A DNA stretch of 64,000 nucleotides from Cristatella mucedo (Eukaryota > Bryozoa > Phylactolaemata > Cristatellidae), in contig WPIO01000004.1 in NCBI GenBank assembly GCA_009760855.2, forward strand, positions 8,428,501 through 8,492,500. The letters run 5' to 3'. Below are positions 35,330 through 48,189 of this stretch, in pieces (within the stretch, counting starts at the first letter, position 1; the number at the start of each line of letters is the position of its first letter). The translations under genes and the position numbers were made by a program. The notes beneath the pieces were generated by a model. It worked only from the letters and a program-made list of their open reading frames with translations. It ran no database searches and had not been told where the DNA came from.

Positions 35330-36690
35330 TAATAATAATATTGCCACTTGCTAAAGACGCCCTCCGGAAGACCCCCCTTAATCTCTTTCCTAGGCCCGCT
35401 TTGACATTTGCTGCCCCCGCCAAAAGGGACACGCAATAGAAATAGTAATTATATCATGCTTAAAAAACCAACAAACTGATAAACCGTTTAGGAGCGTTAC
35501 ATTGCACTGGGTCCGCATGCAAATGTGCGTTAGTTGCAGCTGAAATAGTGAAACAGATGTCCGAAAAAGCCTAAGCACGTCGAGGACGCGAGATCAAATG
35601 AGACCCACTAAATGCTGTCGGCTAGAAATAGGTATGTTTTAAGTTTCCCTTTTAATGTGGGTCAGGTGACGCGGGAAAATGCCTTATGATGCAGGTCGGG
35701 GAGGGAAGCGTTCCAGGCTGTGGGAGCCATACGACGCCTAAATGCACGGTTCTCTCCAAATGATTTAAGGTTTGCTTACGAAAGGTAGTTTGTAGACTGT
35801 TTGCTGTCCGAAAAGGCCGGGTGGTGCGCATGCCTTGGCCTGATGGGGTACGTATGTCTGCAAAAGAATTAGGCCTGGATTAGAGCAAAGCCTATGAATG
35901 AAGGACCGAATTTAAGGTGGGAGCCGAAGCAAAACACTTGAAGTCAATCCGCTTTGCTTGACTGTAGGACCCAGGTGCAGGTCGGCGAGAAGTGGAATTA
36001 GTAATGATGGCCCCAACTGTGATTGCCCTCACGACAGACAAGACCCTAGCTGGACCAGAGTTTTGCACCAGCTGCAATCGCAATGATGAATCGCCACATG
36101 CTGGTACCGAACACGAAGTAAGCAGTGAGTTGCGCTGAAAGTCGATGACGAGATGTCACGAATGATGGACCAAACTTGCCGAACCCCCCACCTTTGGCCA
36201 TCTGGTATCCTTTTTATCTAAACAAGCCCGAATTTAAGCCAATATTAGAAGCTGAAAGATAGGCCCGCCTGATTTGACTGGGAGCTGATATGGCGTCGTT
36301 CAAACCGAGACGGTCGCTTTGGAATATGACAACCTAGGATTTTCGAGCTGATTTCGCAACTGGAGAATATGGCTGGCAGAGCCAAATTTTGAAAGTCAGC
36401 CTTTCCACTTTCTGAATCACACTGGGTTTGCCCATAAGCTAGTAAAGTTATTTTTGTCATCGTTTTAGAGTTTTAGAAAATTTGCTGGCCTATCCATGAT
36501 CGGAGTGTAGATACAATGCCATGCCCGAGCCAAAGTGAGTTTGATGAGAATTTGACGGCTGCTCGAAGGCCGTAGGGAGGGGAATCAAAAGCAAAGGTAC
36601 GCATAACTGAGTGTCAATCCGCATACGAAAGTGTGGAAGCGCATAGAATTGTGCTTGGCAAATGAACATCAGCAACCTTCAAGTGTATGC
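35330..36690 (-). mobile_element. L2-like LINE copy, insertion-rich
   Basis: It starts (3' end) with AATAATAATATTGCCACTTG and a hairpin disturbed by extra bases (35362-35398). Then come UTR, ACCCACTAAATGCTGTCGGC, and reverse-transcriptase tail sequence equivalent to 22440-23330 with many added single bases. Immediately 3' of another copy at 34850-35325, so two copies sit in tandem. Confidence 0.7.
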
Positions 36691-36699
36691 ACAGATTGA

Positions 36700-37270
36700 T
36701 TTGAGCTAGGCAGTCGGCGAGAAGTGGTGTGATGTGGCAACTGCCCATGTGCGCACGAGACAGAGACTGGCCGGCGCGAGTTTTGAACAGGCGGTGGGTA
36801 GCGCCTGTGCACAGGCCGGTAGACTAGCAGCAGATTACAGAAGTTGAGTCGGGTGTCACAAATGCAATGGAACCAAATTTAGTGATGGGTATACAACCTG
36901 CCTATCACGCTCCAATTTTAGCAATGGTCTCCGTATGCTGAAAGTAGGCCAGAACTTGACTGTGGCGCTTATGGGGTTCGTCTAAAAAGGTCACTGTCGG
37001 ACAGTACTCTAATTTGCGTGCAGATTCAACAGGACGTATCTCTGGCATATGCCAATTTTTGATCCTTACATTTTCCATTTCTGAATCAACTTTGGTTCGT
37101 CCATAACTAGTAAGTGTGGCTTATCATAGTTCACATTTAAGAAAGTTTGCTGCTATTTTGTGTGTGGATCGTCATCAAGTACATTCATTTAAGGAGTTGA
37201 CAGAATTTGACATGCTGGGTGGCCGGTAGGGATCACAAAGCAAAGGTACAACTGAGTTCGTCATCTGCAT
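36700..37270 (-). mobile_element. Partial L2 copy adjacent to the previous one
   Basis: CAGTCGGCGAGAAGTGGTGT restarts a segment already present near 35974. Sequence corresponding to 22740-23300 follows, including GCAAAGGTACAACTGAGTTC at 37239-37258, which matches 23279-23297. This is a second, internally placed fragment. Confidence 0.65.
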
Positions 37271-37669
37271 ATAGATGCAATGGCAGCATTCTGGTTACGG
37301 TACGTTGTAATGTTCTAGGAAACCATATGAGCTGGCCGACAAATTTGGTGATAAAACTGTTTGTTTTGCCTTCGCAAGTGCAGCAAAGGGGGACTGGTCT
37401 CCTGTCGGTAATTCCAGCATTACCATTGCCTCTGCCTTGAGCCGGTCTGCTGACTAGCTTTTTCTGACTGTTGTCCACCAAGTGTCTACTGGTTGCTATC
37501 CGTGCCTAGCGAACCACCCACCCAACCCCCATAAATACAGTTTATCACGGGAGGCAGCTCTATTAATAGAAACTGAATGCTGCCTCCCGACATCCTCCCT
37601 AGCAAAATTGCTGATGCCAAGTCCATCTCTGCGGTAGAGCAGCAGTATACACGTACTCTATTTGTTTGC

Positions 37670-37775
37670 AGCACCCTTGGAAAACTTTTATCCAGGTTGT
37701 TTACACTGCAGCATCGGACTCGAGCCCACGACCTTAGTCGTTAGCGAGCACCTTACCCCTGAGACCAGAAACCAG
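37670..37775 (-). mobile_element. tRNA-derived SINE head
   Basis: The plus strand contains ACTCGAGCCCACGACCTTAG (reverse B box) and GAGCACCTTACCCCTGAGAC (reverse A box), the same head as the SINEs in UAP1. The body differs, so it may be another subfamily or a truncated copy. Confidence 0.55.
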
Positions 37776-37799
37776 GGCACACAGCGTCTGGTCGAACGT

Positions 37800-39630
37800 G
37801 GCAGCCAATGTCGTTTGAGACAGCTGAAGGGCATTAAATTTTCGGACTTGGGTTGCATCATACAAGCCGACACAAGTGTTCGAGAATGAGCTCTAGAAAT
37901 ATTATCCGATGTGCTGATTGAGAGACAGGCACGCTAGCTCCTTTCTGAGTGTGAGCGTGTACCTCCTTCATTGCGATGCTGAGCGATCGATCAGAAGCAT
38001 GCGATCGAGTTGTGTCAAAACACCGACAACGACTTTGCACTCTCTTCTGACCAAGGAAAAGCCAGAGGTGATAGCTCCAGTGTTTGGCTGGTGATCCCTT
38101 TTGTCAGTCAAGCTATTTGACTCCTGTGGTGTTATAACATGTCCTGGTAGCAGCACCGAATGCCATCGAAACAGACTCCTCGATTTCCTTAATGAGCCTA
38201 GCTTCTGTTTGCACTCAACCGCTAGCTGAACAGCCGTTTAGGAGTGACAGCTGTGAGTTCCGATTGACACGTGCCACCTGCCAGTCACATGTATTTTGTT
38301 CTACCCGATGCTGCTACAACTTGGCATATCATGAGATCTGATACTAATGCTGTTGTCGACCTGAGGTGTAGCTCACTCAATAATCCTACGAAATCCAAGG
38401 TCATTTTTCTTGTTCAATTTTCCTTGCAATCGCCATCTTCGATGTCGTGCTACTGACTCTGACATTTGGAGTTAAGAAGAGACATGATCCAAAAAGGTGA
38501 CGACTTCATTTCAATATTCATAGCGGGATATTATATATTCCCTTGACATGCCCTATCACTTTCTTTGTATGTGTCGCAGCTCTTGTCCAGCTTGGGAAAT
38601 CTGCTCCACACTTTCCGTCTCTGTGTCTACAGTCAAGTTACTAGAGTCACGGTGCTTCTGCATTGCATGATGACTTGGGAGGTGCTGGGCATGGTGGAGG
38701 TGATATCCGCTATCAAAGAGTCTTGGCAGCAGATTTTCGCTGCTCTCGCATGCTCTCGAGGCTGTTCTCTTTACGCCTAGCCTTAATGTAGCCCAGCACT
38801 TAAGCTAGAGATTGCGCTCAATCCCTCTTCAGTGCACGACGATCAATCGATCGTGACTGATTGCACACTCAGAAAGGCCGGCGAGACTGACGAAGTCCTT
38901 TTATGTGGTCCGGGCATCTGTCTGCTGGCGAAAGCAATAGCAACAGAGGCACTTTGAAACGCTCGTCCCCCTGTGGGAAATGCATCCTATGCCCACGGAA
39001 GTACAGCCAGCCACCCCTCAAAGCATGCTGTCGTTTTGGACCGGGTCAAGGCCGCTGGCAGCTTTGAAATGCGACATCTCTACCAACCTATAAGTCGATG
39101 AGTCTGTCCTTCCATCCATCAAGTGGCAAGATGGTGCATGTGCACGTGGCAAGACAGGCATAGCATTGTCTTCCTCGACCGAGCTACAGTATGCAAGGTC
39201 AGCAGAAGCGAGTCGACAAGCAGTGAGCTGCTCGTTTGAATATAAAGAGCATTCTGAGATCCACTCCCTCTTTTGCGACGTGTTTTGTGTACTCAGAAAA
39301 GCTGCGGCAAAAGATCTGCCATCTATACGAGGCTGCATCCCAGACTGCTGATAGGTCGGGCCCCACGCCATCAGCACTTGGCCCATGCGGTGATCAATTT
39401 TCAAACGGATGCTTTAACTTACGAGCTTACACTGCAGTAAGTCCACCTGAGAGGTGAGCTCTTGAGTAATCAATCATTCTTTCGAGTAGCTAAGACTGGC
39501 GCAGGACCGCCGATGTGGGGCGTGGAACTTCAGGCCGGGCTGAAAGCACTGGCGACCGGGTCCTGCTTCTCTGAGGTAATGACAAAGTTGCAGAGTACAG
39601 TCTGCATTTGGTGAAGGACTTTTGTTTGTA
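37800..39630. other. No recognisable feature
   Basis: A minus-strand ORF of 128 codons (39404-39018) has mixed composition but no identifiable motif. The rest shows no repeat. Confidence 0.35.
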
Positions 39631-39642
39631 TGTAATTCTAGT

Positions 39643-39741
39643 CTAATATATATATATATATACACATATGCATGCACACACACATATATATATACACATA
39701 TATACACACACACACATCTATCTATATATATATATATATAT
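39643..39741. repeat. Mixed (TA)n/(CA)n microsatellite
   Basis: TATATA and ACACAC blocks alternate (TA at 39648-39661, CA at 39675-39684, TA, CA and TA again). A short TA run also lies at 39938-39951. Confidence 0.9.
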
Positions 39742-40152
39742 CTGCTACCATAGTTCTGACAAGCAGTAGAGCAATGTCGTTGCATGGCGTGAGCAGCAGC
39801 TTTAAGCCTATGCTGCGCAGCTTAGCATGCCCGTGCTCTACTAGGGAAAGTGTCGTGTTCATGTTCCCGGAATTCAGGGCACGGAGATCGGATCCTCCCT
39901 GGGACTCCAGTGGCAACACATCATCACACACACATAGCATATATATATATATACTATGATATTTCATTTAGACCTGCAGATTTTGGGAGCCGGAAAATGA
40001 TAACTGATGACCGGAAATGATAACACCTTGCTCAAGGTTTACCCCCTGGGTCGGCATGTCAATTGACAAAAGGCAAAACACTCAACTCATAGCTGTTGCC
40101 GATAATCGCACTGAGCATGAAATTGTATCTAGGAGTGGGCAGTGGGATAAAG

Positions 40153-40310
40153 GTTGGGCCCAGTAGTTAAGGTGCTTGCTCCCGACCAAGTGTTCTGGCC
40201 GAGGTCGTGGGCTCCGAAACCTCGTCGGGCGGACCAATGACGAAAGAAACGCCTGAATAGGGTTAAGTTCTCCTTAGGGCGCTACTGCAGATGAATTATA
40301 ATTATTTTAT
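40153..40310 (+). mobile_element. SINE with L2-type 3' hairpin tail
   Basis: The A-box-like TTGGGCCCAGTAGTTAAGG (from 40154) and the decayed B box GTGGGCTCCGAAACC (around 40207-40221) are followed by an ACGCCTGAAT..GTTAAGTTCTCC..AGGGCGCT tail at 40249-40282. That tail is the same hairpin found at the ends of the L2 LINEs here. Confidence 0.65.
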
Positions 40311-40387
40311 ATATTTGCTGCACATAAGCTAAACACAGTGATTCGAGGCGCTCGGTGGGTAGAATGATTGTTCCAATCCCGGCAGAC

Positions 40388-40474
40388 GATGAGACCGTTA
40401 AGAAAGATGTTGTTGACGTAGACTAGATGCGATGAGACCGTTAAGAAAGATATTGTTAACGGTAGACTAGATGC
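40388..40474 (+). repeat. Two-copy tandem repeat, about 43 bases
   Basis: GATGAGACCGTTAAGAAAGA opens both copies (40388 and 40431) and each ends TAGACTAGATGC. The copies differ by two substitutions and one inserted base. It follows the SINE tail. Confidence 0.9.
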
Positions 40475-41929
40475 ATGCACATTGTTATCACTCTACATTG
40501 GCTGGCTCGATCCATGGCTGAGCTGGACTATTGCAATTGGCTGCAGCCATATAGCTTCTACTGGTACTTGACCCTAGACGGCTGCTATTGTCTGGCCGGG
40601 TGTCCAGGAACCTGGTGACAGCTTACTGTACGCTGCAATGCAAAGTCGAGCAGATCGATGTTGCTCACGGTTTTATCTTCTGTTTTGTCTGATGAAACGA
40701 ATACACGCATAGTGTGCTCGTACTGCTCGCAGATGATGTCGCGAGATCGATGAGCTTATCGATCGTGCCTTTCAGTGAAAGACGCTGCAGTGCAGCCATG
40801 TGAGAGCAGTGCATGCCGTGTTTCTGCTGATTGTGATGTCAGTCACTGGAGTTGCTGCTGCTGCGACAAGGTGCGCATACCTATGATGCTCTTTAAGTTT
40901 GGAGAGACGGTGAAATTATCTGCATCTGTAAAGCGCTTTGGTCGTTTCCAGCATTACTGACACTCCTAGGGGGAAAAAGTTGTGTTCCAAATCCAATATC
41001 CAGCTCATTTTCTGCCTTTGGTGCGTTGAGCTACAATGCCACGAGATTGCATTCGTTGAGTGAACAAGTTAGTATGCGTCTGCAGCAAGTGTCTTGCTAA
41101 CGTGCTGTCTAGCAGCTGCGTCTGCTAGACTGCGTGCCGTATCAGCTTGTTATGCAGTCCTGGGTTGCTCACGGGCTTTGTCCTGGCTCTTAGCTCAGCT
41201 GCTCAGTAGTTATGGCCCAAAGCCATGGTATAGATTAATGACTTGGCATGAAAGCGTATGTGTATGTGTAGCTGTTTTGACCTGTGCTAATCTATTATAT
41301 CGTTGCGAGTCAATTCTATTCTGGCACTACCTTATTTCAATGATGGGCATATTGCAGTTTTTATCATGAGTATTGCTGCAATTCGAGATGGAAATTCTCT
41401 AGTGCTATGTGAACTCATAAAGAGAACTTTCAGATCTCGCACTTGATTTCTTTTATTCATCGTGACACGAGTGGTCTCAGTCGCGTAACATTGCAAAAAG
41501 CATGGATGGGGCTTGGCCTACTACCGCCAAGCTGGATTCTCCATGCATTGGTGACAGTCTCTTCTACAGACCTGGTGTAGCTCACTCTGCCGCTTTAGCG
41601 TGCGTCCAGATGCCAGTCGTGATACGTCGCCAATAGCCACACTGCACTACTTTCACCGACCAGCAGTGGCCGTCGAGCAATCGCCGTTTCGAGTTTGGTT
41701 CCCACATCAATCGCTAAAGGTCCCCTCACTCCTTTGGCTACAGAAAACTCTGCCCTCAATCTGCTGGCAGACATTTGAAGAGATGCTGGAAAAAGACTGC
41801 CTGCTCCTCAGCATTTGCTCCTTTTGTGTTTTGGCGTTCCAGCAGATGTGGCAGCACGGGTGTCTACTGCTATGTGTGCTGACATGGCTTGCGCCTCGTC
41901 GCGCCATGAATTACCATGCACTGAGAGCG

Positions 41930-42055
41930 AAGGACCCAAGAGAGCTTAATCTCTATTCAGGTGCTTCATCAAATGCCTCGCTCGGAGCTCAGACCAGACT
42001 CAGCCTTGGTCGAAGGCGACCGTCTTCCACACTAGTGACCAAACCAGCTCGATTA
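41930..42055 (-). mobile_element. Decayed SINE with hairpin tail
   Basis: The reverse hairpin AGAGAGCTTAATCTCTATTC and GGTGCTTCATCAAATGCCTC are followed by sequence that aligns loosely, in reverse, with the SINE head at 47.9 kb. The copy is old. Confidence 0.45.
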
Positions 42056-42059
42056 CCAA

Positions 42060-43170
42060 AATAGGTCATATTTTGGCATTTGTTAAGTGTCGAGAATGAG
42101 GGCCAGTTTCGCTTTACGCATTGGCTGGGACTGTTTTATTTATTGTTATCATTTGTAAGGGTGGTACTAAAACGGTGGAATAGGCGATGAACTGGACTTG
42201 GTGCGAAATGGAGGTATTTCTTTTATGCTGATCTTAAGAGCGCCACAAAAGCGAAGCGAGCATCTTTGCCAAGGAGCAACCTCGGTCTCTTTCTGACATG
42301 GTAGCTTCGCATCGGCATGTGTTGTCTGACTCGGCAGTGTCAGCTGTGTTCACCTTGTGTGGTAACCATCCCAGTGAGTTTCACGGCGACAGCGCCTCCT
42401 TGAAGGCTCACGAAGATGAAAGTCGTGCTAGATATGCAGGCGGATGTATCGTGCGGTTTCATCATACGAACGTACGGCCGATGATGCAGCCCATCATGAT
42501 GGTCGCCTGCCTGTCGTTGCTATAGCCCTTCTGTAGTGAATCTCTACTGGTTTTCTATAGCAAACTCGTAGTGTGAGAGTCGATGCCACTCGCCTCACTG
42601 TCAGGCTTCGCATTGCCTCGTGCTGTAACCAGCGGCAGAGTTCGACCGGTGACTATGGCTTCTTGATTCTTCTCTCTGCTCGAGGTTGAAGGATCTTTCG
42701 GCCCGCGATGTCAGCTTCTCTCGCTGCAGGTCACGATGTCATCGGTATACGCCATGCTACATTCTCACGCGAAATCGGTGAAGGGAGTACGCTGGCGATC
42801 ATGGCAACGTTCCGAAAGTGCGTCGTGCGTTTGTCGGGCATTGGCATGCGTTGCCGGGCCGTCTCTGGCAACCGCGCGCAGGCATCAGAGCGCTTCGCCA
42901 GCCTCGAGTCCGATTTGCATCGGCATCACGCAGGAGTGCGCCACGCACCACGCTCGCTCGTCTTCCGACCAGAATCTTCTTGACAAGCCGAGGGAGAAGG
43001 AGGAGCGGGCGGAGCACGCGCGCTGCATGCTCCTGTGCAAGGTGCCCAGCTGCAGCTCTGCGCTCACTCGGGAGCGCGCAAGTTCGAGAGACGAAGACAC
43101 ATCGTCAGCGTCAGAATGTGTCCAGGAGAAGCTGGAGACGAAATGTTCAAGACCCGGAGGTACACGCATG
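42060..43170. other. No recognisable feature
   Basis: Unique-looking, increasingly GC-rich towards 43100; overlapping ORFs without motifs. Confidence 0.35.
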
Positions 43171-43183
43171 TCTCTGGCGTCTG

Positions 43184-43204
43184 TCTGTCTGTCTGGCTGG
43201 CTGG

Positions 43205-43237
<33 letters not shown>

Positions 43238-43312
43238 CCTCCCTCTCCTCTCCTCTCTCTCCTCCCTCTCTCTCCATCTCATCTCCTCTCCTCTCTCTCT
43301 CTCTCACTACCG
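43184..43312. repeat. CT-rich microsatellite
   Basis: TCTGTCTG and CTGG units run into CTCT repeats (43206-43230) and CTCCTCTC runs to 43310. Confidence 0.9.
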
Positions 43313-43319
43313 CCCCCCT

Positions 43320-46280
43320 ACGGACGCCCTGCCGAGAGTGGGGCGGGGTGCCTCGCACCTCTATGTGCACGAGCCACCGACGACGGCGCCAGCCCTCCGT
43401 TTGCTCCCTCGCACACGTTTGAATAGCGCTCGTTCGATTGAGTACTTCCCACCGACTGAAGTCGGGCCGGTCTGAGCTGGAGCCCCGTGCACAAGGAGCT
43501 TGAGGTTTTTGCGCGACAACGCTGCTCGCCGGAACGGAAGAACTACGAGGCGTCATCAATTAGGGACACCCTCGAGCCGCTCATCGAAGCCCCGGTGCGC
43601 TTGCTGGGCGTTGCTCTGCGCCTCAAAAAACCGCGATGCGCCTGAAACTTGGCGCGCATCGTGTCAGGCGTACCCGAAGCTGACTCTCTGTCTCTCTTCG
43701 CCCCTACGGCGTATCTCTGACCGCGGACTTGATTGGGACCTGAATTCATCCTGTTTTGAGTAAAACAGCCGAGATCCACTAACATCTTGTTGAGGCCGCG
43801 CACGGACATCGGCGAATACTTCCGTAATTATCCTCGAGGCAAAACGTAAGGCCTCCGCTGTCGCTTGTGCCGCCTTGCCCTTTCATAACTGTACCCGAGA
43901 GTGCGAGCCGCGTGGGGGATTGCTCGGTTTGCCTTGCTGTGGAGCAGCAACAGGTCCCTAGCAACAATTGTGACATGAACAATAACGTCTGTGCAGTGTG
44001 TTGCAAAAAAAGCGTTGCTTGGCCAAATTAGGGACTCAGCCCCAGTTTGGGCATCCTCCCACCCTTCGCAGTTCCCTTTCAAAATTCTTGGGTACTATAT
44101 GGCTTGATTGTTGCTGACAGATCCGGTTTATCTCGTCCTTTCTAGTTTATCAAAAAATTCCCCACTAGCCATTTCCTGAGCTACCAAATACCTCCCCCCC
44201 CAGATCCAGTCCCATGTCCGGCTATAGCACGGCCCACAATTGCAGCTTGCTTGTTATCATCGAGCGATGGATCAGCAGCTCTGCTGTTGGTGCATCGCAA
44301 ACTCTGCTCTCCTGCTCTCCTGTGCCGAAGTGGAAGCAATGCTGAAATTGAATTGACACCATCTCACATGCATGTGCAACATGCCGACTAACAGATTAGT
44401 TCTTTAGGGTAGCGATTACGAATGCCTTACTATATTGTTATCATCGTTATTTATGATTATAAATGCACACGACTGAGCTTTGCAGTGTAGAATAAGAGCT
44501 TCTAGAATGGACTTTTTTAGTGTTTGCAGTTGCTCTGTGAATCACTGTGCAGCAGCTGCGCCGTGCTCCCTGTGCTACTCGTGGCGTCGGCACAGTGTGA
44601 CACAGCACCACAACTTAAGCCAACAGGTCTTGCAGTGGTTCCTTGAATTGTAATGACAAACATCACGGCACTGTGTCGCGGGAGAAGCTGAAACCAGGAT
44701 GTCGTATGCTGGGTACATGGTGGAGAATCATGGGTATGGGAATAGATGGGTTTTTGTAACACATGTATTGAAGTAACCGTTCTTCCTGCCCTGATGGATG
44801 GTAAATTTTCTGTTTTACCCGTGGCGCCGGCCACTTATAACTAGCAGCTTACATCGTGTATGATGGTCTTTTCACTACGGGTTTCCGACTAAGTCATATA
44901 TCCACCATGACATGACCTTCCACGACGTTTGCATTCGAATTTTGCCTGCTGGGGTGGTAATTTTGCAAGTGAGCCATTCCTCCTGTCTGGCTTGTGGTGT
45001 TACCAAAATGAGCAGTGACCTCGTGCACTGTTGGCGCCCGTATCAATTGCCAAATCTGCATCATTGCAGATGAAGCACGCCTCCCCAGCTTGTCGAATTG
45101 ATGGCTATAGCGTTTTGCTCCCCCCCCCCCCCTTCATGTTGGCAGTGGCCCTGAGCAGCTTGGGCTGCAAGGAGGGCCGTGATGATGCAACCTGTCGCAC
45201 GATCCTCCAACTTCAAAATACTAGCCTTTGCTCGCCTGTTCAGAAGCTCATGGCGCCAACAACTGCTGTGAGACACTGCGGGGGCGATTGGCTGCTGTCG
45301 CTCGTGCTCTGCGGGGGGGGGGGAGAGCACACTGGGCAGAGAACTCTGGCTGAGCCCCTCAACGTGCAGCTCACGACCAGCTGCGCACAATGCCCGCCAG
45401 CCCGCTAGCAAAGATCGAGCGGAGCAAAGCAGCGCGAGCGTGCTCAGGCGGCGGAAGTCCGCTGGACCCGGCGTTTGCAGGGAGTTATTTGAGTAGCACA
45501 AGAGATTCGAAGAGGGACCCCGATCATCAGACTGGTTCCTCGGGCATGGCCATCACTGCTGGAGGCGGCAAAGCCAAGGAGTTAGATTCCACCGGCTGTG
45601 CTCCGTCTGCGCTGGCCGACGAATAGCCGTTGCGCTAGTTCGCTTTCCGCGCTCTGTGTGCTTGTAAGCCGTCCATCGTTATGCCGTAACGTTTTCCCTT
45701 GTTGTAATCTTGACCTAAATGTGGCTTAAAGTTACTTCGTTACGTAAGTATATGAGATTTTCGAATCCTGCCGACCGATTCATTCGAGAGAGCCATCCAC
45801 CTGCCGGTCCCGGAGACCCGCATTGGCCCGTTCGTCGCGGATCCGTGACTGGCTATCGCAATGTTGATTAAAAGCAGCTTTCTGTCTCATACTACACTGC
45901 GCGTCATTACTATCCTCGTTCTACAGGAAAGCTTGATGTGTCCAGTTTTGGGCAACTCCTTCGCGCGGCAAATTGCGTGATTTTTTTGTTGCCTGCCGCA
46001 CACTTAAGCTAGGGCGTTGTTTTAACACACACAGAAGCTTTTGCGTGGACCATCTTGAGCAACTCTCTTCCATCCTGGCTGACCGCTGCCATCCTCTTCG
46101 CGGCCTACCGAGCAACACTCGTTCTGACGATGTGAGCACGTTATTGAACACAGCAACCGCTGTTTCGAAGTCTTTTCGCAGTCTAACTAGCGTTAGAACC
46201 CGTGCTATTTCTCGGATGGGCCCAGCTGGTCCATGCCGCCTTCCTGATGCACGCACATATAAACTCAAAACCAAAAAAAA
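43320..46280. other. No recognisable gene
   Basis: Contains a C-run at 45119-45132 and a G-run at 45313-45322. ORFs of 87-126 codons lack recognisable domains. Homopolymers here are likely places for sequencing error. Confidence 0.35.
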
Positions 46281-46282
46281 TA

Positions 46283-47240
46283 AACAATTGTTGTATAGCA
46301 CCCTCGGAAGACTGTAAATGTTTTTTTAGCTTTTTCTGTTGTCTGTCGTCTCAGGGGAATGACCGTTTACCCTCAGTAGCTGAGTGAGTTCTGGCTTGTG
46401 CGCGAGATGTACAAAACTCCACTCACGGTCCATCTCCAAAGCTTTGTAGGTTCGTCGACGATACTGCTACAACACGATTTGAGTCTTAAGCAGGCGATAC
46501 TGCTGTCTAAACCTTGTGGGAGTAGTTCTGATGGGGAGAAGGAGCCATCGAATGAAAGAGATAAAAAGTGAAGGAGAGAACCTTGAAGTTCGACGCCCTG
46601 CTTGATTGGGAACTATTGACAAGGTCAGGAAGATTAGAGTGGTGTGACAGACGTGGCAACGGTCGATGTCTCACGACAGCAAAGTTTTTGCACCAAACTC
46701 TTTAGTGCCTGATTGCACAGGGCCGGTAGCCAGCAAAAGTAGTGAGCTACAAAGGATCGGTATGGAGATCTCACACTGCATGGATCAATTTAGATGTAAT
46801 GTCTTCTGCTCTAAAGTAAGCCCGAATTCGGCAATTGTATGTAGCTGATAAAGTAGGCAGACGGGTGGAGCTGATCTGGTCGTCTAACGCAAAGTCACTT
46901 TGGGAACAGGACACCTAGATTTTCGTGCAGATTCGACAGGAGCTATGCTGGCAGAAGACGATTTTGAGTATAGCCTTTTCCAATTTCGGAAATCACTCTT
47001 GGTTTGCCCATTATTAGTAAAGTTAGCTTCTTATCATCATTCAATTTAAGAAATGTTGCTGCCAGCCAATGTGCGTGTATGCCATTTCATCTTGTAATTA
47101 ATACAGTCAGCAAGAAGAGTTGAGAGAATTTGGACGTTCGTGTGAGGTCTGGGAGGATCAATGAGCAAAGGTAACAACTGAGTGTCGTCCTGTGCTAGCA
47201 GTGAAAAGCCGTAAGATTGGAGCCGACGATCACAAGCGGC
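46283..47240 (-). mobile_element. L2-like LINE copy
   Basis: TATAGCACCCTCGGAAGACT starts a degenerate tail. GATGGGGAGAAGGAGCCAT, GAATGAAAGAGATAAAAAGT, TTGATTGGGAACTATTGACA and AGCAAAGGTAACAACTGAGT follow in the order seen in the 22-23 kb and 36-37 kb copies. Confidence 0.65.
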
Positions 47241-47876
47241 CAATGAAGGAGAGTATTCAACGCCCCCCCCCGGTCCCCCCCCACGAAGCGGGACCAGCAA
47301 TGAGTGGTTCGGTTCGCTCTTTTCAACAATGATTTCCTCGGAAGGGTTCTTTGTCCATAGACAAAACTCGGGTTGTCTCTTGGGTCTAGTGTGACTGTGT
47401 GCTTGAGTAAAAAGCCCTGCAAAAAGTACCAGAAAATGACCAGCATGCCTCCACAGTCTGCTTTTGTGATCTGGGTAGTGAAGATTCTCGTCTGTACTGT
47501 GAATAAGTTTTAACGAAGCAGCCCTCTTCCTATCATGTTCTCTCTACACTGGCCTGGGTAGCAGCGTTCAACAGTCCAGTAAGTCCTGGTGAAGTGATGT
47601 CTTTGCTTCTTCGAGTCTTACTGTCCTACACGCTCTCTTCGGATTCTCATGAGAATCAATGATGAGGATCAAGACTTTAAAGACTTCCAACATTGTGCCG
47701 TGGTTTCTTCAACCATAGTCTCAATATAAGCTCTGCTAGTTTTCTGCCTCGTGGTCGACCAGGAAGCCCCGAAAACAACTGCAGCGAAGCTGTTCCGTGC
47801 TGCTTTCTCCTTACTTGGGAGTTTATTGGGAAATAAATGCACTTAAAGGTCTTTATTTCGTGGTACTAAAATATCC

Positions 47877-48025
47877 GGCTTTGGCCTAGTGGTAACGGCA
47901 CTCGCCTCGAACCACGGCAAACGGGTATTTGATGACCGAGGGTGTGGGCTCGAGCCTCGTGGCATATGTGAAGCCTCTGAACCGGAGATTAAGTTCTATT
48001 GCGGGCGCTATGCAGATGAGTTATA
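47877..48025 (+). mobile_element. SINE with L2-type 3' hairpin tail
   Basis: The A box TGGCCTAGTGGT (47882-47893) and B box GGGCTCGAGCC (47946-47956) have pol III promoter spacing. The tail GAGATTAAGTTCTATTGCGG and then GCGCTATGCAGATG (47986-48015) is homologous to the L2 3' hairpin and to the SINE at 40.2 kb. Confidence 0.75.
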
Positions 48026-48189
48026 TTTTCAACTTGCCTCGGCAGCTTAGGGAAGAAGTTAAGAAGATACTCGATTGCTGGTGCTGCCGATTCCCTATCT
48101 AGAGCTGTGACAAGTTATTTCATAAGGCCATGGTGTGAACTGGTGCAATCAGGACGTCACCGGTGGCTCTCACTTGACAACTTTGCTCC

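Noticed and set aside
41600-42064. 154-codon plus-strand ORF
   Set aside because: Its 3' part reads through a SINE hairpin tail, so it is not a conserved coding region.
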